9,194 nt of DNA from contig CATPBV010000311.1 in assembly GCA_955652345.1 (NCBI GenBank), positions 1-9,194 on the forward strand. Reading direction: 5' to 3'. Below are positions 1 through 5,988 of this stretch, piece after piece. Source of the stretch: an uncultured Solirubrobacteraceae bacterium. Lineage in GTDB: Bacteria; Actinomycetota; Thermoleophilia; Solirubrobacterales; Solirubrobacteraceae. A program made the translations under genes and the position numbers. The stretch's first letter is position 1. Every line of letters begins with the position of its first letter. The notes under the pieces are model-generated. The model was not told the origin of the DNA, searched no databases, and worked only from the letters and a program-made list of their open reading frames with translations.

Positions 1-306
1 ATCTCGGAGCAATTCATGCTGCTCGAAGCACCGACCGGGCGGGCGGCACCCGTGATCATCCACGCGATCTACCGCTCGAAGTTGCCTGCATCGGCGTTCA
101 CGAACGCGTCCGACCTGTCCACCGCGCAGACGACCGCGTCGGGGCCATTCATGGGGGGCACCCTTACGTACTCGAGCGCGATGATGACCGGGCCGCAACA
201 GTCGACTGGATCCGTTACCGGCGCCATCGTTGCGCACTTCGACGGCCTTGCGCCCGTCACGTTGCCGGCCCCGCCCTCGACCCAGGCCAACCTGAACGTC
301 TCGTAG
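1..306 (+). CDS. C-terminal fragment of an unrecognised, possibly exported protein
   Basis: The reading frame is open from the first base of the window and ends at a TAG at 304-306, giving about 101 visible residues, so the start lies upstream. The first in-frame ATG (position 16) has no evident Shine-Dalgarno and sits inside an already open frame, so I do not take it as the start. The tail is rich in Ser, Thr, Gly, Ala and Pro (for example GGTLTYSSAMMTG and LPAPPSTQANLNVS), has no transmembrane segment and contains no Cys. Such composition is common in exported or cell-surface beta-rich proteins, but that is inference. I recognise no domain. It converges on the thiamine-diphosphate enzyme gene, with a GC-rich hairpin between them. 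Confidence 0.55.
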   Translation: MSEQFMLLEAPTGRAAPVIIHAIYRSKLPASAFTNASDLSTAQTTASGPFMGGTLTYSSAMMTGPQQSTGSVTGAIVAHFDGLAPVTLPAPPSTQANLNVS

Positions 307-316
307 CCGCAGTGCG

Positions 317-357
317 TCGGGCCCGGGCGCCGATAGCGCGGCTCGCCCGGGCCCCGA
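317..357. terminator. GC-rich hairpin between convergent genes, candidate bidirectional terminator
   Basis: GGGCCCGGGCG at 319-329 is perfectly complementary to CGCCCGGGCCC at 344-354, giving an 11-bp all-GC stem with a 14-base loop. It can be extended outward past one bulged C. It lies 12 bases after the stop of the plus-strand fragment and 15 bases after the stop of the minus-strand gene, as expected for a shared terminator. There is no T-tract on either side, so it is not a textbook intrinsic terminator; hairpins lacking T-tracts are frequent in GC-rich actinobacteria. Confidence 0.5.
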
Positions 358-369
358 CCGCTCCGTACG

Positions 370-2073
370 TCAGCTAACCCTGGCGTCCGGCTCGGGGACC
401 TCGATCAGTGTCGGAACCGGACGCTTGAACGCGGCGACCACCGCTTCCGTCAGCGCCTGCCCGTCCGTAACGCTGATCCCGGCGCAGCCGAGCGCCTGCG
501 CGACCAGAGGGAGGTCAGGCGGCGGCAGGTCGACGCCGACCGGAGCATCGCCCCGCTCGGCCATCTCCCGGCGGATCTCGCCGTAGCCCCGGTTGGAGAA
601 CACCACTACGGGCAGCGACAGACCGAGCGCCGCCGCGCTCGCGAGCTCCGCGAGGGTGAACATCAGGCCACCGTCACCCGACAGCGCCAGGACCTGACGC
701 CCCGGCGCGGCGAGCTGGGCGCCGATCGCGGCGGGCACCGAGAACCCGAGCGTTCCGAACCCGCTCGGATAGATGAAGCCATGCGGGGCGTATACGGGGA
801 ACGCCGGCAGCGCCCCGTAGTAGCAGGCCATGGCGCTGTCGCCGGTGAAGATCGCATCCCGCGCCGTCGCGTTCCGGATCGCGGCGAGCGGTTCGAGCCA
901 GGGCCCGGCCTGGCGCTCGACCTCCGGCTCCAGCGCCGCTCGAGCCCGAGCCGCGGCAGTTCGCGCCCGGTCCCCGCGGTCGCAGTCGGCAAGCGCCGCG
1001 ACGAGCTCCCCGACGGCCATCCGCGCGTCGGCTATCAACGCAAGCTCCGCGGGCGCGTTCCGATGCGCCTGTGAAGGATCGATGTCGATTCGGATCAGGC
1101 GCCCGGCGGGCCGCAGCGGCCCGTCCCAGAGATCCGACTGCGCGAGCTCGGTCCCGATCGCAAGAACCACGTCGGCGCTCTCGATGAGCTCCCGCGACGC
1201 GGGGAAGTTGAGGCAGGCCCCGAGCGACAGCGGATGATCCTCGGGGACTACCCCCTTTCCGTTCGCGGTTGTGAGCACCGGCGCTCCGCACCGCTCGGCA
1301 AGCGCGACGATGCCCTCGGCGGCGCCGGCGGAGCCGCCACCCGCTATGACGACCACGCTCCCTGCCTCGCTGATCGCTGCGGCCGCGAGTCCGATGAGGC
1401 GCTCATCTGGCGGTGCGGGGCGGCGCGGTGGCGCCACGAGAGGCTCGGCACCTGTCTCCTCGCCGAGCAGGTCGAGCGGAATCTCGATGTAGACCGGCCG
1501 GGGGCGCCCTGCCGAGAATGCGTCGAATGCGGTTGCCAGCTCCTCCGCGAGCTCGGCGCCGCTGCCGACTCGCACGGCACGGCCGACCACGCCCTCGAGC
1601 GCTCGCGTCTGATCGGGCATCTCGTGCAGGAAGCCGCTCCCGGCGGCGGGGTGCCCTCGTGGCATCCCTGGCGCGAGGATCACCAGCGGCACGGAATCTG
1701 ACCACGCCTGGGCGGCGGCGGTCGCGAGGTTGAGCACCCCCGGCCCCGTCGTCACGAACACGACGCCGGGTCGGCCGCTGGTCCGAGCCCACGCGATCGC
1801 AGCGTACCCGGCCCCCTGCTCATGGCGCGGAAGCACGTGCTCGATACCCCCCGCTCGAAGGTGCGCGTACAGCTCGAGGTTGTGTGTGCCCGGGATCCCG
1901 AACACGGTGTCCACCCCATGCCGCGCGAGGCTGAGCACGGCGAGCTCGCCGCACGTTCGGCGCCCCGCTCCACGCTCGGTGGCAGCTTCTGCCGCGATCT
2001 CGTCGAGCATCGCCGCACGGTATCGACAAGCGCCATACAACTCAATCCGCGCCGGCGCCACGCCCATCGGCAT
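370..2073 (-). CDS. Thiamine-diphosphate-dependent decarboxylase/synthase (acetolactate synthase / 5-guanidino-2-oxopentanoate decarboxylase-like)
   Basis: A 567-residue cytoplasmic ThDP enzyme with the usual three domains. The N-terminal PYR domain (about 40-205) contains GIPGTHNLELY and the H84-E85 pair; E85 is the expected cofactor-activating Glu. The central domain (about 225-365) has IAGGGSAGA. The C-terminal PP domain has the ThDP/Mg signature, GDGG at 466-469 to N494. The HVLPRHEQGAGY region and the GRPRPVYIEIPLDLL stretch resemble AruI-type 5-guanidino-2-oxopentanoate decarboxylases and catabolic acetolactate synthases as I recall them, but substrate cannot be read from sequence and no arginine-transaminase genes are visible. 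Homology begins near residue 40. ATG at 2073 has only a distant GGAG; the internal ATG at 2010 (M22) sits 6 bases after a possible -10 element and may be the true, leaderless start (546 residues). It is divergent from the MarR gene and could be controlled from the shared operator. Confidence 0.88.
   Translation of the reverse strand: MPMGVAPARIELYGACRYRAAMLDEIAAEAATERGAGRRTCGELAVLSLARHGVDTVFGIPGTHNLELYAHLRAGGIEHVLPRHEQGAGYAAIAWARTSGRPGVVFVTTGPGVLNLATAAAQAWSDSVPLVILAPGMPRGHPAAGSGFLHEMPDQTRALEGVVGRAVRVGSGAELAEELATAFDAFSAGRPRPVYIEIPLDLLGEETGAEPLVAPPRRPAPPDERLIGLAAAAISEAGSVVVIAGGGSAGAAEGIVALAERCGAPVLTTANGKGVVPEDHPLSLGACLNFPASRELIESADVVLAIGTELAQSDLWDGPLRPAGRLIRIDIDPSQAHRNAPAELALIADARMAVGELVAALADCDRGDRARTAAARARAALEPEVERQAGPWLEPLAAIRNATARDAIFTGDSAMACYYGALPAFPVYAPHGFIYPSGFGTLGFSVPAAIGAQLAAPGRQVLALSGDGGLMFTLAELASAAALGLSLPVVVFSNRGYGEIRREMAERGDAPVGVDLPPPDLPLVAQALGCAGISVTDGQALTEAVVAAFKRPVPTLIEVPEPDARVS
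2017..2045 (-). promoter_or_regulatory. Possible promoter for the ThDP enzyme giving a leaderless transcript
   Basis: On the minus strand TTGAGT (2045-2040) and TACCGT (2022-2017) are separated by 17 bases, and only 6 bases (GCGGCG) separate the -10-like element from ATG at 2010. That geometry would put the transcription start at the ATG itself. TTGAGT matches four of the six -35 consensus bases; TACCGT keeps only the key TAnnnT pattern. If real, translation starts at M22 and the first 21 codons from 2073 are untranslated. Confidence 0.3.
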
Positions 2074-2093
2074 ACCGCCGGCCGCGCTCCGGC

Positions 2094-2109
2094 AGTTGAC
2101 TCATCAACT
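2094..2109. promoter_or_regulatory. Perfect inverted repeat, candidate MarR operator
   Basis: AGTTGA (2094-2099), spacer CTCA, then TCAACT (2104-2109) form a perfect 6+4+6 palindrome directly before the ATG of the MarR gene, in the gap between the divergent ThDP enzyme and MarR genes. TTGA-N-TCAA palindromes of this size are typical of MarR-family operators. It lies just upstream of, and touches, a TATGCT -10-like element (2109-2114), so a bound dimer would block MarR-VOC transcription. It is also about 50 bp upstream of the possible ThDP promoter. Autoregulation is inferred. Confidence 0.6.
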
Positions 2110-2114
2110 ATGCT
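2109..2114 (+). promoter_or_regulatory. Possible -10 element for the MarR-VOC unit
   Basis: TATGCT lies 7 bases upstream of an in-frame GTG at 2122, the spacing expected for a leaderless actinobacterial transcript. No convincing -35 hexamer lies 16-18 bases upstream; TTGACT at 2096-2101 is too close. If this is the -10 element, translation would begin at GTG 2122 (VSTTSPARLEG) and not at ATG 2110. Confidence 0.3.
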
Positions 2115-2601
2115 TCGCTTCGTGAGCACGACCTCCCCAGCCCGTCTCGAAGGCGCTGAGCTGGCGGCGTGGCGCGGATACCTCCAGAGCCACGCCTCGA
2201 TCGTGCGCGCGCTCGACGCCGAGCTAGTCGCGGCGCACGGAATCACCGCCCGGGACTACGAGGTCCTGCTGTATCTGGCGCAGGCGCCGGATCGCAGGCT
2301 CGCGATGTCGGCCCTGGCGGACAGGACGATGCTCACACGATCGGGGATAACCCGGTTGGTGGACGGGCTCGTCGCCGGCGGGCTGCTGGACCGGGTCTCC
2401 TGCCCCGACGACGCGCGGGTCTCCTACGCGCGCCTGACCGACGCCGGCTACGACAAGCTTCGTCAGGCGGGCCGCACCCACGCGAAGGGAATACGCCGCC
2501 TGTTCCTGGCTCACTTCGACGACGAGGAGGTCGAGGAGCTCGCGTCGCTGTTGGGCCGCCTCCCAGGCGCGGGCAGCGAGGGCGCGTGCACGGTGGAGTG
2601 A
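2110..2601 (+). CDS. MarR-family transcriptional regulator
   Basis: A 163-residue regulator of typical MarR length. It has an N-terminal dimerisation helix (about 14-42), a winged helix-turn-helix (about 45-115) with DYEVLLYLAQAP, the helix SALADRT and the recognition helix LTRSGITRLVDGLVAGG (about 75-91), then a wing with the conserved D-x-R (D101-A-R103) and LTDAGYDKL, and a C-terminal dimerisation helix. C98 lies in the wing and C160 near the C-terminus; redox sensing is possible but not shown. ATG 2110 abuts the candidate operator and lacks a Shine-Dalgarno. GTG 2122 is an alternative leaderless start. The frame is open far upstream, but that part overlaps the ThDP gene antisense and is not MarR-like. 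The stop is 7 bases before the VOC gene, so the two are almost certainly co-transcribed and the VOC enzyme is the likely regulated output. Confidence 0.9.
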   Translation: MLRFVSTTSPARLEGAELAAWRGYLQSHASIVRALDAELVAAHGITARDYEVLLYLAQAPDRRLAMSALADRTMLTRSGITRLVDGLVAGGLLDRVSCPDDARVSYARLTDAGYDKLRQAGRTHAKGIRRLFLAHFDDEEVEELASLLGRLPGAGSEGACTVE

Positions 2602-2608
2602 GGTAGCG

Positions 2609-3493
2609 ATGTCGAACCCAGTGCAGCTCACGCCGCTCGCCTCGATCGCCTCGGATACGACGACCGGCGCGGTCCGGCTGACCGTTTCCGACCTAGCCCG
2701 CTCGCGCGAGTTCTACGAGCGGGTGATCGGGCTGCGGTCCTTCGACCTTCCGCAGGGCGGTGTGTCGCTCGGCGCAACGCGAGACGATCCGGTGGTCGAG
2801 CTGTTCGGCGACAGCGCAGCGCCCCCATTGGACCGGCGCGCTCCGGGGCTTTATCACTTGGCGATCCTTGTTCCATCGCGGCTGGATCTGGCGTTCGCAC
2901 TCCTCCGCGTGGCTGCGGCTCGCTGGCCGCTGGGTGGCGCCTCCGACCATCTCGTGAGCGAGGCGCTGTACCTCTCCGATCCGGACGGGGTCGGCATCGA
3001 GATCTACCGCGACCGTCCCCGTGATCAGTGGATACGCACGGATGGGCAGCTGCGGATGGCGACCGAGGCGCTCGACCTGGAGGGCCTGATCGGGGAGATC
3101 GATGGAGCCGGCGAATCACAGCCCGAGGCGCCCGCAGGCACGACGGTCGGGCACGTTCACCTTCAGGTCGCGAGCCTGCGCGAGACGGAGGACTTCTACC
3201 ACGGCGTGCTCGGGTTCGACGTTATGGTGCGGAGCTATCCGGGCGCGATCTTCCTCTCAGCGGGTGGCTACCACCACCACATCGGAGCGAACGTCTGGCA
3301 CAGCGCCGGTGGCGGCCCGGCGGCGCCGGGAGCGATCGGGCTCCGGAACTTCGAGATCGTGCTCCCGAGCGCTGCCGAGCGAGATCGCGTGCTCGGCCGG
3401 GTGAGAGCTGCCGGCATCGAGATAGACGACGGTGAGCCACGTCCCCTGATTCGCGATCCGTCCGGTAACGGCGTGGTCTTGCGGACGTCCTGA
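2609..3493 (+). CDS. Two-domain VOC (glyoxalase-fold) protein, CatE-like catechol 2,3-dioxygenase family
   Basis: 294 residues with two tandem VOC modules. Module 1 (about 20-135) has VRLTVSDLARSREFYERVIGL, LYHLAILVPSR (H83) and LSDPDGVGIEIYRDRPRDQW (E131). Module 2 (about 178-294) has VGHVHLQVASLRETEDFYHG (H182, H184), YHHHIGANVW (H222-H224) and NFEIVLPS (E249). These match the COG2514/CatE group of extradiol dioxygenase-like proteins. The Glu usually ending a VOC module is present in module 1 but is Val in module 2 (GNGVVLRTS), so the metal site must be built differently from classic BphC enzymes, perhaps from H184, one of the H222-224 cluster and E249. GAGG at 2600-2603 overlaps the MarR stop and serves as ribosome binding site 5 bases before ATG. 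A catechol, a quinol or another aromatic could be the substrate; this cannot be decided from sequence. Confidence 0.85.
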   Translation: MSNPVQLTPLASIASDTTTGAVRLTVSDLARSREFYERVIGLRSFDLPQGGVSLGATRDDPVVELFGDSAAPPLDRRAPGLYHLAILVPSRLDLAFALLRVAAARWPLGGASDHLVSEALYLSDPDGVGIEIYRDRPRDQWIRTDGQLRMATEALDLEGLIGEIDGAGESQPEAPAGTTVGHVHLQVASLRETEDFYHGVLGFDVMVRSYPGAIFLSAGGYHHHIGANVWHSAGGGPAAPGAIGLRNFEIVLPSAAERDRVLGRVRAAGIEIDDGEPRPLIRDPSGNGVVLRTS

Positions 3494-3520
3494 GCCCGTC
3501 AGCCGCGCCGCGCTGAGGGC
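3494..3520 (+). terminator. Hairpin after the MarR-VOC unit, candidate terminator
   Basis: Immediately after the VOC stop codon, GCCC-g-TCAGC (3494-3503, one bulged G) pairs with GCTGAGGGC (3512-3520) around an 8-base loop, a 9-bp stem. No T-run follows, so termination strength is uncertain, but position and stem quality fit the end of the two-gene transcript before the tRNA gene. Confidence 0.5.
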
Positions 3521-3603
3521 AGCCGGCGGACAACTTGGGGCGACGTCCATCCGGATGCACACGGAAAAGCGCGACGCACCTCGGCGCTACGCTACGGACC
3601 CCC

Positions 3604-3674
3604 GGCGACGTGGCGGAGTGGCTACGCAGCGGCCTGCAAAGCCGTGTACACCGGTTCGATTCCGGTCGTCGCCT
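3604..3674 (+). tRNA. tRNA-Cys (anticodon GCA)
   Basis: A complete 71-base cloverleaf. The acceptor stem GGCGACG (3604-3610) pairs with CGTCGCC (3667-3673), followed by discriminator U at 3674, the identity base for Cys. The D arm at 3613-3627 has three pairs and the GG of the D loop. The anticodon stem GCGGC/GCCGT (3629-3633/3641-3645, one G-U) carries loop CTGCAAA with anticodon GCA at 3636-3638. A 4-base variable loop follows, then T arm ACCGG-TTCGATT-CCGGT (3650-3666). CCA is not encoded. TACGCT at 3588-3593 is a possible -10 but no clear -35 is visible. It converges on the hydantoinase operon, ending 14 bases from the LLM oxidoreductase stop. Confidence 0.96.
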
Positions 3675-3688
3675 CTGCGTGTCAGGCG

Positions 3689-4720
3689 TCACCTGCGCGC
3701 CAGGACCTGCTCGTTGACGAACGGGATCACGTGGGCGCCAAAGGCGGCCAGGGTCGCGTCCTGTGCGTCGTGCTGGAGGTATAGGCCGAAGTGGTCGACG
3801 CCGAGGCCGGCAAGCTCCTTGAGCCGTTCGATCTGCACCGACGCCGGTCCGATCAGGCAGAAGCGTTCGACGATCTCGTCGGGCACGAAGTCGGTGTGCG
3901 GATTGCCGGCGCGGCCGTGCTCGTTGTAGTCATATCCCTGGCGTCCCGCGATGTAGTCGGTCAGGCTTCTGGGAACTGCGGCGCCTTCATTGCCGTAGCG
4001 CCTGACGATGTCCGCGACGTGGTTGCCGACCATCCCGCCGAACCACCTGCACTGATCGATCGCATGCGCCCGGTCAGCGTCGGTGCCGTCGGTGACGTAC
4101 GCAGGGGCCGCAGCGCACATCGTGATCGCGCCGGAATCGCGACCGGCGGCGCTAGCGGCATCCCGGACGGACTGGATGCTCCAGGCGGTGATCTCCGGAT
4201 CGGCTAGCTGGAGGATGAAACCGTCCCCGACCTCTCCGGCGAGCTTGAGCGCCTTCGGGCCATAACCGGCCACCCAGATCGGCAGTCGGCTGTCCGGGTT
4301 CCACGGGAAGCGGATGTTGGTGCCCTTGTATTCGGCTGTCTCGCCGTTCGCGAGCGCGCGAACAACCTCGATACAGGCCCGAAGATCGGCGAGGTTGACC
4401 GGCTTGCCGTTGATCGTCCTCACGGCTGAGTCGCCTCGTCCGATACCGCAGACCGTGCGGTTGCCGTACATCTCGTTCAATGTCGCGAACAGCGACGCGG
4501 TGACGGTCCAATCGCGCGTCGCGGGATTGGTCACCATCGTCCCGACGGTCAGCTTGTGGGTGGCGTCGAGGATCCGGCTGTAGATGACAAACGGCTCCTC
4601 CCAGAGCAGATGGGAATCGAAGGTCCACGCGTGGCTGAAGCCGTAGGCCTCAGCCTGCCGGGCGAGCTCGATCACGCGCGCCGCGGGCGGGTTGGTCTGG
4701 AGAACGACACCGAAGTTCAT
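3689..4720 (-). CDS. LLM-class flavin/F420-dependent oxidoreductase (TIGR03842-like, CPS_4043 family)
   Basis: A 343-residue luciferase-like TIM-barrel enzyme of normal length. It opens with MNFGVVLQTNPPAARVIELA. Recognisable features are FDSHLLWEEPFVIYS (35-48), TNPATRDWTVTASLFATLNE (64-83), the glycine-rich GIGRGDSA (92-99) that in LLM enzymes lies near the cofactor phosphate, AGYGPKALKLAGEVGDGF (151-168) and DYIAGRQGYDYNEHGRAGN (255-273). The pattern matches the subfamily I know as TIGR03842, annotated as F420-dependent; cofactor (F420 or FMN) is not decided by sequence. It is the last gene of the hydantoinase operon: its ATG overlaps the carbamoylase TGA (ATGA, 4720-4717) and has its own strong AAAGGAG. 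A role on the cyclic pyrimidine/hydantoin substrate is inferred from this coupling. RutA, a uracil-ring monooxygenase, is also LLM-class but belongs to a different subfamily. Confidence 0.9.
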   Translation of the reverse strand: MNFGVVLQTNPPAARVIELARQAEAYGFSHAWTFDSHLLWEEPFVIYSRILDATHKLTVGTMVTNPATRDWTVTASLFATLNEMYGNRTVCGIGRGDSAVRTINGKPVNLADLRACIEVVRALANGETAEYKGTNIRFPWNPDSRLPIWVAGYGPKALKLAGEVGDGFILQLADPEITAWSIQSVRDAASAAGRDSGAITMCAAAPAYVTDGTDADRAHAIDQCRWFGGMVGNHVADIVRRYGNEGAAVPRSLTDYIAGRQGYDYNEHGRAGNPHTDFVPDEIVERFCLIGPASVQIERLKELAGLGVDHFGLYLQHDAQDATLAAFGAHVIPFVNEQVLARR

Positions 4721-5988
4721 TGCCTGCTGACTCCTTTGGACGTGAGGTCATCTGCCCGGGCGAGAAGCTCCTCGACGGTCCGTCCGTAGGCGTCGATCGC
4801 TATGTGGAGAGCGGCTTGAGGAGAATCCTCGATCGCGGCGTGCGAGATCGGCGGGTCCGACTGAACGAAGATCATTGCCGTCGGGACCACCCGGCCGATC
4901 TCCGTGGCGTCGTGCAGCGGTCCGCTCGGGATCGGCTCGCCTTCATCGCCGCCGGCCCGTCGCACGCTGTGCCGGGCGATCTCGACGAGTGCGGCCTCAA
5001 AGTGGGTCGGCGCCGCCCTGAGAATGTTGCGGACCGCGAGCGTGCAATTGAACTCCTCGGCCGCGCCGCGACATATCTCGTGCGCGTCGGCGAGCATCGC
5101 CGCAAGCTCGTCCGGATCGAGGTGCCGCTGGTCGAGTTGCATCTCCGTGCGACCCGCCACCGCGGTGATCACGCCGGGAGTCGAGTGCAGCTGCCCAACC
5201 GTGGCGACTCCGCCGTGCTCGATCGCGCTCTCGCGTATCTCGAGGGTCGCGCGCGCCGCTGCCGCGAGCGAATCCTGCCGTAAATGCATCGGCGTCGATC
5301 CAGCGTGGGCGGCTTGGCCGACGAACGTCATGAGATGACGTTCGAGCCCGAAGGTACCGCTAACCGCGGAGCACACGCGGCCGCTGTCGAGGAGGACCGG
5401 GCCCTGCTCGATGTGGAGCTCGAGATATGCGACGGCTCCGCGGAGCCGCTCGGTCGCCGCACAAGCACCATCCACGTCGACTCCACATTCAGCCAGCGCG
5501 ACGGCCAGCGTGACGCCGTTCGCGTCAGTCAGGTCGCGGACGTCGTCCGGATCGAGCGTGCCGGCACATGCTGAGGAGCCGAGCAGGCTGCGCCCGAACC
5601 GAGCCCCCTCCTCGTCCGCCCAGTCGACGAACCGCACGCCGATCGGCGCCCTCGAGCCGCGGCGCTTCACCTGCCGCACCGTTTCCAGCGCGGTCAGCAG
5701 GCCGAGCGCGCCGTCGAGCCAGCCGCCGTCGGGAACGGCGTCGAGGTGCGACCCCACGATCAGGAACTGCTCACGGTCGCCGTCGATCGCGGCCCACAGG
5801 TTTCCGGCCGGGTCCTCGTCCGCCTCCAGACCGGCTTCGGCGAGCTTCGCCCGAAGCCACGAGCGTGCCTCGAGCCACTGCGGGGTCCAGGCCAGGCGCT
5901 TGGCGCCGGCGAACCGGCCGCCGCTCCGGGCGGCGAGCTCGTCGAGATCGCCGATGACCGCCTGCGGGTCGAGCCGCAGCGAGCTCAC
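4717..5988 (-). CDS. M20-family N-carbamoyl amino acid hydrolase (hydantoinase/carbamoylase family amidase)
   Basis: A 423-residue cytoplasmic zinc amidase that hydrolyses N-carbamoyl amino acids to amino acid, CO2 and ammonia. Family metal ligands are all visible with correct spacing: H81 (GSHLDAVPDGG), D92 (WLDGALG), E127 of the E126-E127 pair (DWADEEGARFG), H192 (ELHIEQGPVLLDSG) and H383 (ISHAAIEDS). The dimerisation/lid domain (about 210-325) begins with GTFGLERHLMTFVGQAAHAG, and SGPLHDATEI (355-364) is the second family signature. Beta-ureidopropionase, L-N-carbamoylase, allantoate amidohydrolase and ureidoglycolate hydrolase share this fold; the adjacent hydantoinase favours a carbamoyl amino acid or beta-ureidopropionate substrate. 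The start is GTG at 5988, overlapping the hydantoinase TGA (GTGA) with little Shine-Dalgarno, so translation probably depends on coupling to the upstream gene. Confidence 0.92.
   Translation of the reverse strand: MSSLRLDPQAVIGDLDELAARSGGRFAGAKRLAWTPQWLEARSWLRAKLAEAGLEADEDPAGNLWAAIDGDREQFLIVGSHLDAVPDGGWLDGALGLLTALETVRQVKRRGSRAPIGVRFVDWADEEGARFGRSLLGSSACAGTLDPDDVRDLTDANGVTLAVALAECGVDVDGACAATERLRGAVAYLELHIEQGPVLLDSGRVCSAVSGTFGLERHLMTFVGQAAHAGSTPMHLRQDSLAAAARATLEIRESAIEHGGVATVGQLHSTPGVITAVAGRTEMQLDQRHLDPDELAAMLADAHEICRGAAEEFNCTLAVRNILRAAPTHFEAALVEIARHSVRRAGGDEGEPIPSGPLHDATEIGRVVPTAMIFVQSDPPISHAAIEDSPQAALHIAIDAYGRTVEELLARADDLTSKGVSRQ
4731..4737 (-). promoter_or_regulatory. Strong internal ribosome binding site for the LLM oxidoreductase
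   Basis: AAAGGAG on the minus strand (4737-4731) lies inside the last codons of the carbamoylase gene, 10 bases before the ATG of the LLM gene. The overlapping gene can therefore load its own ribosomes besides being translationally coupled. It fixes the start at 4720. Confidence 0.6.

Noticed and set aside
1822..2109. N-terminal extension of the MarR reading frame
   Set aside because: It overlaps the divergent ThDP gene, includes the palindrome and regulatory gap, and would add 96 residues with no MarR character.
3604..3720. tRNA-Cys as an integration (att) site for a mobile element
   Set aside because: No integrase, no repeated tRNA 3' end within the window, and the flanking genes look like ordinary metabolic genes.
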